This document shows positions 10,417 to 20,199 of a stretch of 64,000 nt of DNA, in pieces. Under the pieces are notes generated by a model. The model was not told where the DNA came from and searched no databases. It was given only the letters and a program-made list of their open reading frames with translations. Numbering within the stretch: position 1 is the stretch's first letter; every line of letters starts with the position of its first letter. The position numbers were made by a program, and so were the translations under genes. Source of the DNA: Ectopseudomonas chengduensis (lineage in GTDB: Bacteria; Pseudomonadota; Gammaproteobacteria; Pseudomonadales; Pseudomonadaceae); assembly GCF_900102635.1 (NCBI RefSeq), contig NZ_FMZQ01000001.1:744001-808000 (forward strand), written 5' to 3'.

Positions 10417-10451
10417 CCCTCTCCCTTCGGGGAGAGGGTTAGGGAGAGGGG
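10417..10451. repeat. CCCTCTCCC-type palindromic repeat
   Basis: CCCTCTCCC-TTCG-GGGAGAGGG forms a 9-bp stem with a stable tetraloop, followed by a second GGGAGAGGG. It lies between dgcA and dgcB. This type of intergenic repeat is common in Pseudomonas. Confidence 0.7.
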
Positions 10452-10468
10452 GCCGTCCGTGTGTGGGC

Positions 10469-12529
10469 TTAAAAGTCCTTGCACAGCCGCAGCGCGTCGT
10501 AGATCGCCGCGTGGGTGTTGCGCTGGGCCACGCAGTCGCCGATGCGGAACAGCAGGTAGCCGTCGCCCGACTCGCTCAGGCACGGCTGCGGCTTGATCGC
10601 GAACAGCGCTTCGACGTCGATCTGGCCCTTATTGCGCGAGCCCTGCTTGAGCGCGTAGTACAGCGATTCGTCCGGACGCACGCCGTTCTCCACCACCACC
10701 TGGTCGACCACCCGCTCCTCTTTCGCGCCGGTGTATTCGTTCTCCAGCACGGCGACCAGCTTGTCACCCTCGCGGTAGACCTTCTCCAGCATCAGGTCGC
10801 CGGTCATGATCACTTCCTTGGGGTACAGGCTGCGGTAGTAGGTGGGGAAGCTGGTGCCGCCGATGGCCACGCCCGGCTTGATGTCGTCGGTGACGATCTC
10901 CACCTTGGCGCCTTTCTCGGCCATGAAATCGGCCACCGACATGCCGGTGAACTCGCAGATGGTGTCGTACACCAGCACGTTGTTGCCGACCGCGACCTTG
11001 CCGTCGAGCACGTCCCAGCTGCTCACCACCAGGCCTTCGGCCGAACCCCAGTGTTCGTTCTGCTCGAGGAAGGGGTGGCCGCCGTTGGCCAGCACCACGA
11101 TATCCGGGCGCAGGTCGAGGATGGTCGCGGCGTCCGCCGCGGTGCCCAGGCGCAGGTCGATATTCAGGCGCGCCAGTTCCAGCTGGAACCAGCGGGTGAT
11201 GCCGGCCATCTGGTCGCGCTGCGGCGCCTTGGCGGCCAGGTTGATCTGCCCGCCGAGGCTGGCCTGCTTCTCGAACAGGGTGACGTCATGGCCGCGCTCG
11301 GCGGCGACGCGCGCCGCCTCCATGCCGGCCGGGCCGCCGCCGACTATGACCACCTTGCGCTTCGGTCCGGTGGATTTCTCGATGATATGCGGCAGGCCCA
11401 TGTACTCGCGGCTGGTGGCGGCGTTCTGGATGCACAGCACGTCCAGGCCCTGGTACTGACGGTCGATGCAGTAGTTGGCGCCGACGCACTGCTTGATCTG
11501 GTCGACCTGGCCCATCTTGATCTTGGCGATCAGGTGCGGGTCGGCGATGTGCGCGCGGGTCATGCCGACCATGTCGACATAGCCGCCTTCGAGAATGCGC
11601 GTGGCCTGGTTCGGGTCCTTGATGTTCTGCGCGTGCAGCACCGGCACCTTGACCACTTCCTTGATCCCGGCCGCCAGGTGCAGGAAGGGCTCCGGCGGAT
11701 AGCTCATGTTCGGAATGACGTTGGCCAGGGTGTTGTGGGTGTCGCACCCTGATCCAACTACCCCAATAAAATCGAGCATACCGGTGGCGTCGTAGTAGGC
11801 GGCGATCTGCTTCATGTCCTCGTGGGACAGGCCGTCCGGGTGGAATTCGTCGCCGCAGATACGCATGCCGACGCAGAAATCCGGACCCACCTCGGCGCGC
11901 ACGGCCTTGAGCACTTCCAGGCCGAACTTCATGCGGCCCTCGAAGGTGCCGCCCCATTCGTCGGTGCGCTTGTTGACCCGCGGCGACCAGAACTGGTCGA
12001 TCATGTGCTGGTGCACGGCGGACAGCTCGACACCGTCCAGGCCACCTTCCTTGGCGCGGCGGGCGGCCTGGGCGTAGTTGCCGATCACCCGCCAGATTTC
12101 CTCGACCTCGATGGTCTTGCAGGTGGCGCGGTGCACGGGCTCGCGGATGCCGGACGGCGACATCAGGGTCGGCCAGTGGAAACCGTCCCAGCGCGAGCGG
12201 CGGCCCATGTGGGTAATCTGGATCATGATCTTGGCGCCGTGCTTGTGCATGGCGTCGGCCAAGTTCTGGAAGTGCGGAATGATGCGGTCGGTGGACAGGT
12301 TGACCGAACTCCACCACTGCTGCGGGCTGTCGATGGCGACAACGGACGAGCCGCCGCAGATCGCCAGGCCGATGCCGCCCTTGGCCTTCTCTTCGTAGTA
12401 CTTGACGTAGCGCTCGGTGGTCATGCCGCCGTCGGTGGCGTAGACCTCGGCGTGCGCGGTGGACAGCACACGGTTGCGGATGGTCAGCTTGCCGATCTGG
12501 ATCGGCTGGAACATTGCTTCGAAGGCCAT
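10469..12529 (-). CDS. dgcA: DgcA, dimethylglycine dehydrogenase flavoprotein subunit
   Basis: Trimethylamine-dehydrogenase / old-yellow-enzyme family protein of 686 aa that demethylates dimethylglycine to sarcosine. Residues 1-340 form an FMN TIM barrel (MFQPIQIGKLTIRNRVLSTA; the HQHMIDQFWSPRVNKRTDEW segment). A cluster region follows (CVGANYC at 348-354, with Cys366). The C-terminal dinucleotide domain contains VVIVGGGPAGMEAARVAAER (393-412). In the TMADH cluster pattern C-x2-C-x2-C-x11-C the second cysteine is Ala351 here. It is in one operon with dgcB and the ETF genes and is expected to be activated by GbdR. Confidence 0.92.
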   Translation of the reverse strand: MAFEAMFQPIQIGKLTIRNRVLSTAHAEVYATDGGMTTERYVKYYEEKAKGGIGLAICGGSSVVAIDSPQQWWSSVNLSTDRIIPHFQNLADAMHKHGAKIMIQITHMGRRSRWDGFHWPTLMSPSGIREPVHRATCKTIEVEEIWRVIGNYAQAARRAKEGGLDGVELSAVHQHMIDQFWSPRVNKRTDEWGGTFEGRMKFGLEVLKAVRAEVGPDFCVGMRICGDEFHPDGLSHEDMKQIAAYYDATGMLDFIGVVGSGCDTHNTLANVIPNMSYPPEPFLHLAAGIKEVVKVPVLHAQNIKDPNQATRILEGGYVDMVGMTRAHIADPHLIAKIKMGQVDQIKQCVGANYCIDRQYQGLDVLCIQNAATSREYMGLPHIIEKSTGPKRKVVIVGGGPAGMEAARVAAERGHDVTLFEKQASLGGQINLAAKAPQRDQMAGITRWFQLELARLNIDLRLGTAADAATILDLRPDIVVLANGGHPFLEQNEHWGSAEGLVVSSWDVLDGKVAVGNNVLVYDTICEFTGMSVADFMAEKGAKVEIVTDDIKPGVAIGGTSFPTYYRSLYPKEVIMTGDLMLEKVYREGDKLVAVLENEYTGAKEERVVDQVVVENGVRPDESLYYALKQGSRNKGQIDVEALFAIKPQPCLSESGDGYLLFRIGDCVAQRNTHAAIYDALRLCKDF

Positions 12530-12561
12530 TACGGCATCCTCACGGTAAGCGCTCTAGCGTT

Positions 12562-12585
12562 GTGGGAGGCGCTGGCCGCTCCCAC
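12562..12585. repeat. Short GTGGGAG palindrome
   Basis: GTGGGAG and CTCCCAC lie ten bases apart in the gap between the DUF5943 gene and dgcA. It looks like a truncated REP. Confidence 0.5.
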
Positions 12586-12603
12586 GGATTTCTTATGGGT
12601 GAC

Positions 12604-13134
12604 TCAGAGTGGCCGGGTGACGAACAGGCCGTCGTCATGGCCCTCTTCGGCGCCGCTGTACTCCTGCACGGTGACGGTGCGGATCGGGCTGCCCTTGGCG
12701 GCCAGAATCTGGTCGATGGCGCCGGAGAACCAGCCGGTGAACATGTAGTCGACCTTGCGACCCACCTTGCCGTACACGTAGACGAAGGCCGAATGCTTGA
12801 GCTTGACCTCGGCATGGCCGGTTTCCAGGTCGAGCTTCTGCGTTTCGAACAGACCCCAGCCGCGTTGCGACAGGCGCTTCATGTAGTGCTCGAACACCGC
12901 AGCGCCTGAAATGCCATGGCACTCGGCTTCCTTCTCGCACCAGTGCCAGGCGGACTTGTAGCCGGCCTTGTAGAGGATCTCGGCGTACTTGTCGGCGCCG
13001 AGCACTTCCTCGATGCCCATGTGGTTGTTGACGAAGAAGTGACGCGGCACGTAGAGCATCGGTAGCGCGTCGGTGGTCCAGACGCCGGTTTCGTCGTCGA
13101 CGGCGATGGGCATTTCGGGGGCGTGGGTAGCCAT
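12604..13134 (-). CDS. DUF5943 protein of the dimethylglycine operon
   Basis: A 176-aa soluble protein, matching from memory the PA5397-type protein (DUF5943, distantly like 4-vinyl-reductase V4R domains) encoded beside dgcA. Landmarks are LPMLYVPRHFFVNNHMGIEE, YKSAWHWCEKEAECHG and VDYMFTGWFSGAIDQILA. Two cysteines near residues 68 and 74 could bind a metal or small molecule, as V4R domains do. It is co-oriented with the dipeptidase-like gene upstream and dgcA downstream. The biochemical role is unknown to me. Confidence 0.8.
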   Translation of the reverse strand: MATHAPEMPIAVDDETGVWTTDALPMLYVPRHFFVNNHMGIEEVLGADKYAEILYKAGYKSAWHWCEKEAECHGISGAAVFEHYMKRLSQRGWGLFETQKLDLETGHAEVKLKHSAFVYVYGKVGRKVDYMFTGWFSGAIDQILAAKGSPIRTVTVQEYSGAEEGHDDGLFVTRPL

Positions 13135-13159
13135 ATACGGAAACTCCAGAGTTTGAACC

Positions 13160-13235
13160 GTAGGAGCGGCTTCAGCCGCGAAGCTTCAGGGCACGCCGTC
13201 CCTGCGGGACGGATCGCGGCTGAAGCCGCTCCTAC
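13160..13235. repeat. REP palindrome, GTAGGAGCGGCT family
   Basis: Perfect 21-base arms (13160-13180 and 13215-13235; core GTAGGAGCGGCTTCAGCCGC) with a smaller inner hairpin GTCCCTGCGGGAC. It lies between the M19-family gene and the DUF5943 gene. Confidence 0.85.
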
Positions 13236-13256
13236 CAGGATTGGGTTGGGAGGGGC

Positions 13257-14234
<978 letters not shown>

Positions 14235-14396
14235 CAGGCTTGTCCCCTAAACGGATGCACCGAGTCGGTCGTCGGCGCTTTGGGGAGAGCTTATCCCTGG
14301 GGGGCAGGGCGACCCGGTGCAAAAACGACTGAGGGTTTGCCGAAAGCGTCAAGCCGAGGTCGCGAACGGATATGCCAGCGTTTCGCCCGTTACCGC

Positions 14397-14456
14397 GTAG
14401 CTCGGATGCAAGCCGGGGAATCTGTGGCGCCTGGCCCCGGATTGCATCCGGGCTAC
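14397..14456. repeat. REP palindrome, GTAGCCCGGAT family
   Basis: Arms GTAGCTCGGATGCAAGCCGG and CCGGATTGCATCCGGGCTAC with two mismatches. It starts 8 bases past the stop of cdhR, before the dipeptidase-like gene. Confidence 0.8.
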
Positions 14457-14463
14457 GGTTGGC

Positions 14464-15411
14464 CTAGCTGCCTGGTCGTTCGTGACGATCCTGGCTGGGG
14501 CTGACGGCGAAGCGCTTGCGGTAGCAGCGCGAGAAGTACGAGGCCGAATCGAAGCCGCAGGCCAGGCCCACCTCCAGCACGTTCAGATCGCTCTGGCGCA
14601 GCAACTGGCGCGCCTTGTCCAGCCGCAGGTCAAGGTAGAAGGCCGAAGGCGTGGTATCCAGATGATGACGAAACAGCCGCTCCAACTGGCGCACGGTGAT
14701 GCCGGCCAACTCGGCCAGCGCCTCGGTGGACAGCGGTTGCTCGCACTGGCGCTCCATCTCGCCGACCACCCGCACCAACTTCTTGTTGTGCAGGTCGTAG
14801 CGACTGGCCACCTGCATGCGCTGGTGATCCAGACGGGTGCGGATGCGGCTGACCACGAACTGTTCGGACACCTGCACCGCCAGCGGCTCGCCGTGTTCCT
14901 GGCCGATCAGGCCGAGCATCAGGTCGAGGCTGCTGGTGCCCCCTGCGCTGGTGATGCGTTTACCGTCGATCTCGAACAGCTCCTGGGTGACCAGCAACGC
15001 CGGGTAGCGCTCGCGAAAGGCATCGATGGCTTCCCAGTGCAGGGTCAGACGCTGGTGCTGGAACAGCCCGGCCTCGGCCAGCACGAAGCTGCCGGTGTCG
15101 ATGCCGCCGAGCACTGCCAGTTCCGGTTCGCGCCGTTGTAGCCAATGCGCCAGATGGTGGTCGTAGTGGGCCAGCGGTTCGAAGCCGGCGACCACGAACA
15201 GCGCCTGGGTGTCAGCGGGCAGTTCCAGGCCGTCGTCGACGTTGAGCGACATGCCGTTGCTTGCCTGCACGGCATTGCCGTCCTGGCTGAGCAGGCGCCA
15301 GCGATACAGCTCGCCACGAAAGCGATTGGCCACGCGCAGCGGTTCGATGGCCGACATCAGGCCCATCATGGAAAAGCCGGGTAGCAGCAGGAAGCAGAAG
15401 GTCTGAGGCAT
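14464..15411 (-). CDS. cdhR: CdhR, AraC-family activator of carnitine catabolism
   Basis: Carnitine-responsive regulator, 315 aa, with a GATase1-like N-terminal domain (PQTFCFLLLPGFSMMGLMSA; LGGIDTGSFVLAEAGLF). A C-terminal AraC DNA-binding domain follows (TEALAELAGITVRQLERLF; VGLACGFDSASYFSRCYRKR). It is paralogous to GbdR. I start at ATG 15411; the longer open frame to 15456 begins inside a REP palindrome. It is divergent from caiX-cdhC-cdhA-cdhB, which it is expected to activate. The 301 bp between the two starts should hold its binding site. Confidence 0.9.
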   Translation of the reverse strand: MPQTFCFLLLPGFSMMGLMSAIEPLRVANRFRGELYRWRLLSQDGNAVQASNGMSLNVDDGLELPADTQALFVVAGFEPLAHYDHHLAHWLQRREPELAVLGGIDTGSFVLAEAGLFQHQRLTLHWEAIDAFRERYPALLVTQELFEIDGKRITSAGGTSSLDLMLGLIGQEHGEPLAVQVSEQFVVSRIRTRLDHQRMQVASRYDLHNKKLVRVVGEMERQCEQPLSTEALAELAGITVRQLERLFRHHLDTTPSAFYLDLRLDKARQLLRQSDLNVLEVGLACGFDSASYFSRCYRKRFAVSPSQDRHERPGS

Positions 15412-15441
15412 ACAGGTCAAGACGCCGGTGCAGGGTGGCAG

Positions 15442-15491
15442 GTAGCCCGGATGCAATCCGGGGGCGGATTCCCGGATTGCATCCGGGCTAC
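15442..15491. repeat. REP palindrome, GTAGCCCGGAT family
   Basis: GTAGCCCGGATGCAATCCGG and CCGGATTGCATCCGGGCTAC are perfect arms about 10 bases apart, in the cdhR-caiX divergent intergenic region. Its position suggests it may lie inside the cdhR leader. Confidence 0.85.
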
Positions 15492-15712
15492 GGGCATATC
15501 GGAAAGATTAATGGGCCAGCATGGCTTTCATGCAAGCAGAAAGTCGGTATAGGTCAATAGATAGTCGCTCAAGTGCGAATGAGGCGTGAAATCGAAGCGT
15601 AAGGTGGTTTCATCGGGAGACGAAGATTCCCGAGCACGGTGGGGGTTCTGCCCGCTGGCAGGCCTCTAGAAAAACGAAATAGAACCGCTGTGACACGATG
15701 AGGAGCACCCAG

Positions 15713-16645
15713 ATGAAAGGTCTTACCGCGCTTGCCGCGTGCTGCACCCTGAGCCTGTTCAGTACCTCCCTGCTGGCCGACGACGCCAGTTGCAAGAACG
15801 TTCGCATCGGCGCCGTCGGCTGGACCGACGTGGTCGCCACCACCGCCGTCGCCAGTGAACTGTTGCAGGGCCTCGGTTACGAAACCAAGCAGACCCAGGC
15901 GTCGCAACAGATCATCTTCGCCGGTATTCAGAAAGGGCAGATCGATGCCTTCCTCGGTTACTGGAAGCCGATCATGGACGACAACATCAAACCCTTCCTC
16001 GACGCTGGTGCGGTCAAGGTCGCGGCCGAGCCGTCGCTGGATGACGCCGTGGCCGTGCTCGCCGTACCCAGCTACACCGCTGACAAGGGCCTCAAGACCC
16101 TGGCCGACATCGCCAAATTCAAGGACGAGCTGGACGGCAAGATCTATGGCATCGAAGCCGGTTCGGGCGCCAATACGGCGATCCAGAAAATGATCGACTC
16201 CAATCAGTTCGGTCTGGGTGGCTTCAAACTGGTGGAGTCGAGTGAAGCAGGCATGCTCGCCGCCGTTGGCCGCGCCGTACGCAACGAGAAACCGGTGGTG
16301 TTCTTTGGCTGGAAACCGCACCCGATGAACCTGTCGATGCAGGTCACCTACCTCACCGGCACTGACGACGTGTTCGGCCCCAACGATGGAGCCGCCACGG
16401 TGTCCACCGTCACCGCGCCGGACTACGCCGAGCGTTGCCCCAACGCCAACCGCCTGCTCACCAGTCTGCGCTTTACCAGCGCGCAGGAGGCCGAGCTGAT
16501 GCAGCCGATCATGGATCGTAAGGCGCCAGCACAGGTGGCGCGCGACTGGATCAAGGCCAACCCGCAGGTGGTCGAGACCTGGCTCGATGGCGTCACCACG
16601 CTGGACGGCAAGCCCGCCAACGCCGCGCTGGTCGCCGGCAACTGA
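15713..16645 (+). CDS. caiX: CaiX, periplasmic carnitine-binding protein
   Basis: OpuAC-family binding protein of 310 aa. It has a signal peptide MKGLTALAACCTLSLFSTS ending at LLA, then VGWTDVVATTAVASELLQGL, DAFLGYWKPIMDDN, YGIEAGSGANTA and FFGWKPHPMNLSM. GAGGAG lies seven bases before ATG 15713, which decides this start over the ATG at 15698. It is first in the caiX-cdhC-cdhA-cdhB order and divergent from cdhR. In the family it delivers L-carnitine to the CbcVW channel. It is paralogous to the protein at 2987-3931. Confidence 0.9.
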   Translation: MKGLTALAACCTLSLFSTSLLADDASCKNVRIGAVGWTDVVATTAVASELLQGLGYETKQTQASQQIIFAGIQKGQIDAFLGYWKPIMDDNIKPFLDAGAVKVAAEPSLDDAVAVLAVPSYTADKGLKTLADIAKFKDELDGKIYGIEAGSGANTAIQKMIDSNQFGLGGFKLVESSEAGMLAAVGRAVRNEKPVVFFGWKPHPMNLSMQVTYLTGTDDVFGPNDGAATVSTVTAPDYAERCPNANRLLTSLRFTSAQEAELMQPIMDRKAPAQVARDWIKANPQVVETWLDGVTTLDGKPANAALVAGN

Positions 16646-16650
16646 TACCA

Positions 16651-16676
16651 CGGCGCCGGTTTATTCGGCGCCAATT
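16651..16676 (+). terminator. Weak hairpin after caiX
   Basis: GGCGCCG and CGGCGCC are separated by a short AT-rich loop and followed by AATTTCCC. The U tract is poor, so this may attenuate rather than end transcription into cdhC. Confidence 0.3.
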
Positions 16677-16744
16677 TCCCTCTTTGCACAACGCCTGCGG
16701 CTCAGCCGTCGGCACTCGTTCGCCTCTGGAAAGGACAGTCGAAA

Positions 16745-17632
16745 ATGAATTACGAGGTTATCGTCACCTGCGCGGTGACCGGCGCTGGCGACACCGTCGG
16801 CAAGCACCCGGCGATCCCGGTCACGCCCAAGGAGATCGCCGCCGCCGCCATCGAGGCGGCCAAGGCCGGCGCTACCGTCGCCCACTGTCATGTGCGCGAC
16901 CCGCAGACCGGCAAGCCCAGCCGTGACGTGGCGCTGTACCGCGAGTTGGTTGAGCGCATTCGCGAAAGCGATACCGACGTGATCATCAACCTCACCGCCG
17001 GCATGGGCGGTGATCTGGAGATTGGCCGGGGCGAGCAGCCATTGGAGTTCGGCGCCGGCACCGATCTGGTAGGGCCAATCACCCGCCTGGCGCATGTCGA
17101 AGAACTGCTGCCGGAAATCTGCACCCTGGACTGCGGCACCCTGAATTTCGGCGACGGCGATTTCATCTACGTCTCCACCCCGGCGCAGCTGCGCGCCGGC
17201 GCCAAGCGCATCACCGAGCTGGGCGTGAAGGCCGAACTGGAAATCTTCGACACCGGCCACCTGTGGTTCGCCAAGCAGATGATCAAGGAAGGGCTGCTGG
17301 ACGACCCGCTGATCCAGCTGTGCCTGGGCATCCCCTGGGGCGCGCCGGCCGACACCACGACCATGAAGGCCATGGCCGACAACCTGCCGCCTGGCATCAC
17401 CTGGGCCGGCTTTGGCATCGGCCGCATGCAGATGCCCATGGTCGCCCAGGCCATGCTGCTCGGCGGCCACGTGCGGGTCGGTCTGGAGGACAACATCTGG
17501 CTGGATCGCGGCGTGCACGCCAGCAACGGCCAGTTGGTCGAGCGCGCCATCGAGATCATCGAACGCCTCGGCGGCCGCGCCCTGACCCCGGCCGAGGGGC
17601 GGGAAAAGATGAAGCTCAAACGCCGCGGCTAG
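16745..17632 (+). CDS. cdhC: CdhC, 3-dehydrocarnitine cleavage enzyme (BKACE/DUF849)
   Basis: Zinc-dependent beta-keto acid cleavage enzyme, 295 aa. It converts 3-dehydrocarnitine plus acetyl-CoA to acetoacetate and betainyl-CoA. Family marks are [20 protein letters not shown] at the N-terminus, the metal motif [16 protein letters not shown] (about 40-55), [13 protein letters not shown], and [16 protein letters not shown] near residues 240-255, as in Kce-type enzymes. AAAGGA precedes the ATG at 16745. It lies between caiX and cdhA in the carnitine operon. Confidence 0.93.
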   Translation: MNYEVIVTCAVTGAGDTVGKHPAIPVTPKEIAAAAIEAAKAGATVAHCHVRDPQTGKPSRDVALYRELVERIRESDTDVIINLTAGMGGDLEIGRGEQPLEFGAGTDLVGPITRLAHVEELLPEICTLDCGTLNFGDGDFIYVSTPAQLRAGAKRITELGVKAELEIFDTGHLWFAKQMIKEGLLDDPLIQLCLGIPWGAPADTTTMKAMADNLPPGITWAGFGIGRMQMPMVAQAMLLGGHVRVGLEDNIWLDRGVHASNGQLVERAIEIIERLGGRALTPAEGREKMKLKRRG

Positions 17633-17695
17633 AGCGCAGCGCCGCCCGGCCCCCCCGATTCGCGCCGCGCTTGTGGGAGGGGCTTTAGCCGCGAC

Positions 17696-17753
17696 AGCCC
17701 GGATGCAATCCGGGGAAATTTCACCTGCCATCCCCGGATTGCATCCGGGCTAC
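17696..17753. repeat. REP palindrome, GTAGCCCGGAT family
   Basis: AGCCCGGATGCAATCCGGGG and its near-perfect complement lie between cdhC and cdhA, ending 18 bases before the cdhA start. Confidence 0.85.
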
Positions 17754-17771
17754 ACCCGCAAGGAACCCACC

Positions 17772-18737
17772 ATGTCCTTCGTTACCGATATCAAGACCTT
17801 CGCCGCTCTTGGCACCGGCGTCATCGGCGCCGGCTGGATCGCCCGTGCCCTGGCTCATGGCCTCGACGTGATCGCCTGGGACCCGGCGCCTGGCGCCGAG
17901 GCTGCATTGCGCACGCGTCTGGCCAATGCCTGGCCGGCGCTGGAAAAACAGGGCCTGGCCCCCGGCGCCTCGCTGGATCGCCTGCGCTTCGTCAGCACCA
18001 TCGAAGACTGCGTACGCGATGCCGATTTCATCCAGGAGAGCGCGCCCGAGCGCCTCGAGCTCAAGTGCGAGCTGCACGCGAAGATCAGCGCCGCCGCCCG
18101 TCCCGATGTGTTGATCGGCTCCAGCACCTCGGGCCTGCTGCCCAGCGAGTTCTACGCCGATGCCGCACACCCCGAGCGCTGCGTGGTCGGCCATCCGTTC
18201 AACCCGGTGTATCTGCTGCCGCTGGTGGAGGTGGTGGGCGGTGCGAAGACCGCCCCGGAGGCGGTGCAGGCCGCCATCGAGGTCTACCAATCGCTGGGCA
18301 TGCGCCCGCTGCATGTGCGCAAGGAGGTGCCGGGCTTTATCGCCGACCGCTTGCTCGAGGCGCTGTGGCGCGAGGCGCTGCACCTGGTCAACGACGGCGT
18401 GGCGACCACCGGCGAGATCGACGACGCGATCCGCTTCGGCGCCGGCCTGCGCTGGTCCTTTATGGGCAGTTTCCTGACCTACACCCTGGCCGGCGGCCCG
18501 GCCGGCATGCGTCACTTCATGGCCCAGTTCGGCCCGGCGCTGAAGCTGCCCTGGACGTACCTCGAGGCGCCGGAGCTGACCGAGGGGCTGATCGACGCGG
18601 TGGTCGAGGGCACTGCCGAGCAGCAGGGCGAACGCAGCCTGGATGCCCTGGAGCGCTATCGCGACGATTGCCTGCTGGCGGTGTTGGAGGCGATCCGCCA
18701 GACCAAGGCCAAGCATGGCTTCGAGTTCGCCGAGTAA
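17772..18737 (+). CDS. cdhA: CdhA, L-carnitine 3-dehydrogenase
   Basis: NAD-dependent dehydrogenase of the 3-hydroxyacyl-CoA dehydrogenase family, 321 aa. It oxidises L-carnitine to 3-dehydrocarnitine. The Rossmann motif [17 protein letters not shown] is at residues 14-30. Family motifs follow: [23 protein letters not shown] and [19 protein letters not shown], with the C-terminal helical domain containing [21 protein letters not shown] start at ATG 17772; longer upstream frames run through the REP. Its product is the substrate of CdhC. Confidence 0.92.
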   Translation: MSFVTDIKTFAALGTGVIGAGWIARALAHGLDVIAWDPAPGAEAALRTRLANAWPALEKQGLAPGASLDRLRFVSTIEDCVRDADFIQESAPERLELKCELHAKISAAARPDVLIGSSTSGLLPSEFYADAAHPERCVVGHPFNPVYLLPLVEVVGGAKTAPEAVQAAIEVYQSLGMRPLHVRKEVPGFIADRLLEALWREALHLVNDGVATTGEIDDAIRFGAGLRWSFMGSFLTYTLAGGPAGMRHFMAQFGPALKLPWTYLEAPELTEGLIDAVVEGTAEQQGERSLDALERYRDDCLLAVLEAIRQTKAKHGFEFAE

Positions 18738-18936
18738 CCGAGTCACTCCCGGTGCGCATGGCGCACCCTACGCCAGAATATCCAGCCGCTCCGAGCTAGC
18801 TCCCCCCTCCCATTTATGGGGCAAAAGCGGGAACAGCGAAGCACTGCTTCGCCCGCTGTTGCGACCTGAGCTCTGCGAAGAGCTGGGGCACAGAGTGGGG
18901 GCTGGGGAAGAGGGCCGCTTCAGGAGTCACACTGAA

Positions 18937-19413
18937 ATGTGCAACAAACCACTTACCACCTACCGCACCGGTGTTGCCCCCGACTGGGTCGACTACAACG
19001 GCCATCTGCGCGATGCCTTCTACCTGCTGATTTTCAGCCACGCCACCGATGCGCTGATGGACGTGCTGGGCCTGGACGAAGCCGGCCGCGTCCGTACCGG
19101 GCACACCCTGTACACCCTGGAATGTCACCTCAACTTCCTGGCGGAGGTGAAGGAGGGTGAGCCGGTGGAAGTGCGTACGCAGCTTTTGGCGCATGACGCC
19201 AAACGCCTGCATATCCACCATGCGCTGTATCGACCTGGCGAGGACGCCAGCCTGGCGGAAAGCGAGCAGATGCTGATGAATATCGACAGCGCCGCCGGCC
19301 GCGCGGCGCAGTTTGACGCTCAGGTGGCCGACAAGGTCGCGCAGCTGACCAGCGAGCATCAGGGATTGCCACAGCCGGTCTGCGTTGGCCGGGTTATAGG
19401 CCTGCGCCGCTAG
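18937..19413 (+). CDS. cdhB: CdhB, betainyl-CoA thioesterase (hotdog fold)
   Basis: A 158-aa hotdog thioesterase of the 4HBT type, which in this pathway hydrolyses betainyl-CoA to glycine betaine. It begins MCNKPLTTYRTGVAPDWVD; the catalytic-region motif DYNGHLRDAFYLLIFSHATD is around residues 19-38, with GHTLYTLECHLNFLAEVKEG following. AGGAG lies ten bases before ATG 18937, which favours this start over the 84-codon-longer frame. It is the last gene of the carnitine operon, 199 bp after cdhA; that gap contains only partial palindromic repeat sequence. Confidence 0.87.
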   Translation: MCNKPLTTYRTGVAPDWVDYNGHLRDAFYLLIFSHATDALMDVLGLDEAGRVRTGHTLYTLECHLNFLAEVKEGEPVEVRTQLLAHDAKRLHIHHALYRPGEDASLAESEQMLMNIDSAAGRAAQFDAQVADKVAQLTSEHQGLPQPVCVGRVIGLRR

Positions 19414-19418
19414 CAAGC

Positions 19419-19492
19419 TTCGCCCCGGGGCGGGGCTCCTACAGGTCGGCGGGGCTGCTCGTGCTTGCGTAGGAGCCGCGCCCCGCGGCGAA
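19419..19492. repeat. REP-like palindrome, GTAGGAGCC family
   Basis: Arms TTCGCCCCGGGGCGGGGCTC (19419 onward) and GTAGGAGCCGCGCCCCGCGG are complementary with about three mismatches. It lies in the convergent gap after cdhB and probably marks the end of both transcripts. Confidence 0.75.
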
Positions 19493-19542
19493 CTCGGTAT
19501 ATCAGGCGAGCTGGACGCCAGATTCGCCCGGCACCTTTTCGA

Positions 19543-19938
19543 CTACTTTGGCTTGTACGCGCAATACCCCGGTCGCGGACCGACCTTGGGGTGATGGCGA
19601 CAGGTGTCCGGACGCTTGTCGTAGACGGTGCACAGGCGCGTCTTGCGATCGAGGAACAGGCAGTCGTTGTTGGACATGCGGATCAGGGTGAAGATGCCCG
19701 ACTTCTGGTTGAAGCGCTCGACGATGCCGTCCTTCTGCAGGCGCTTGGCGATGTTCTTCGGTGGCTCGCTGCGCTCGAACTCGTCCACCAGCTCCAGGCG
19801 GATCAGATCGTTCAGGCGCACCTCAACCGGCATGGTGCAGCAGGTGGACATGCAGCTATGGCACATGTCTGCCGTGTATTTGGCCCAGGTTTCCAGGCGG
19901 TCGATCTCTGCAGCGGCTATCAGGCGGGGTTTTATCAT
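19543..19938 (-). CDS. YkgJ-family cysteine cluster protein
   Basis: A small protein of 131 aa with the YkgJ/CxxCxxCC metal-binding pattern: CHSCMSTCCTMPVEVRL near residues 26-42, CLFLDRKTRLCTVYDKRPDT with its following cysteine, and a final GYCAYKPK. Members bind zinc or an Fe-S cluster; no reaction is established that I can name. ATG at 19938 gives MIKPRLIAAAEIDRLE; the longer frame upstream has a different character and runs over a GCGGACT palindrome. It is convergent with cdhB and divergent from the DUF2339 gene. Confidence 0.82.
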   Translation of the reverse strand: MIKPRLIAAAEIDRLETWAKYTADMCHSCMSTCCTMPVEVRLNDLIRLELVDEFERSEPPKNIAKRLQKDGIVERFNQKSGIFTLIRMSNNDCLFLDRKTRLCTVYDKRPDTCRHHPKVGPRPGYCAYKPK

Positions 19939-20199
19939 GATGCTCGGGTAGGCCTGTCTTGTGCGGCGGACTGTTCGCTTCGCTCCCGAGTCCGCCCTAC
20001 GGTCACGGGGCGGCGATGATAGCGGGCGCGTGGCGTTTGTGAAGCACCGGCTGGCGGCTGATCGCTTTGCGTTGTGCCTGTGAACGGCTTGGCAGTCGTC
20101 TCTCTGGGTGTGGGTCGGCGCGGCTCCTATACTGTGGCTCGTCTCGGGCGGCCAGCAGGAACGTGAGGCGACTTCTTTCTCAGGATTGGGACATAACGC

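Noticed and set aside
10417..10451. Possible intrinsic terminator between dgcA and dgcB
   Set aside because: No U tract follows and the sequence matches a common dispersed Pseudomonas repeat; the genes should be co-transcribed.
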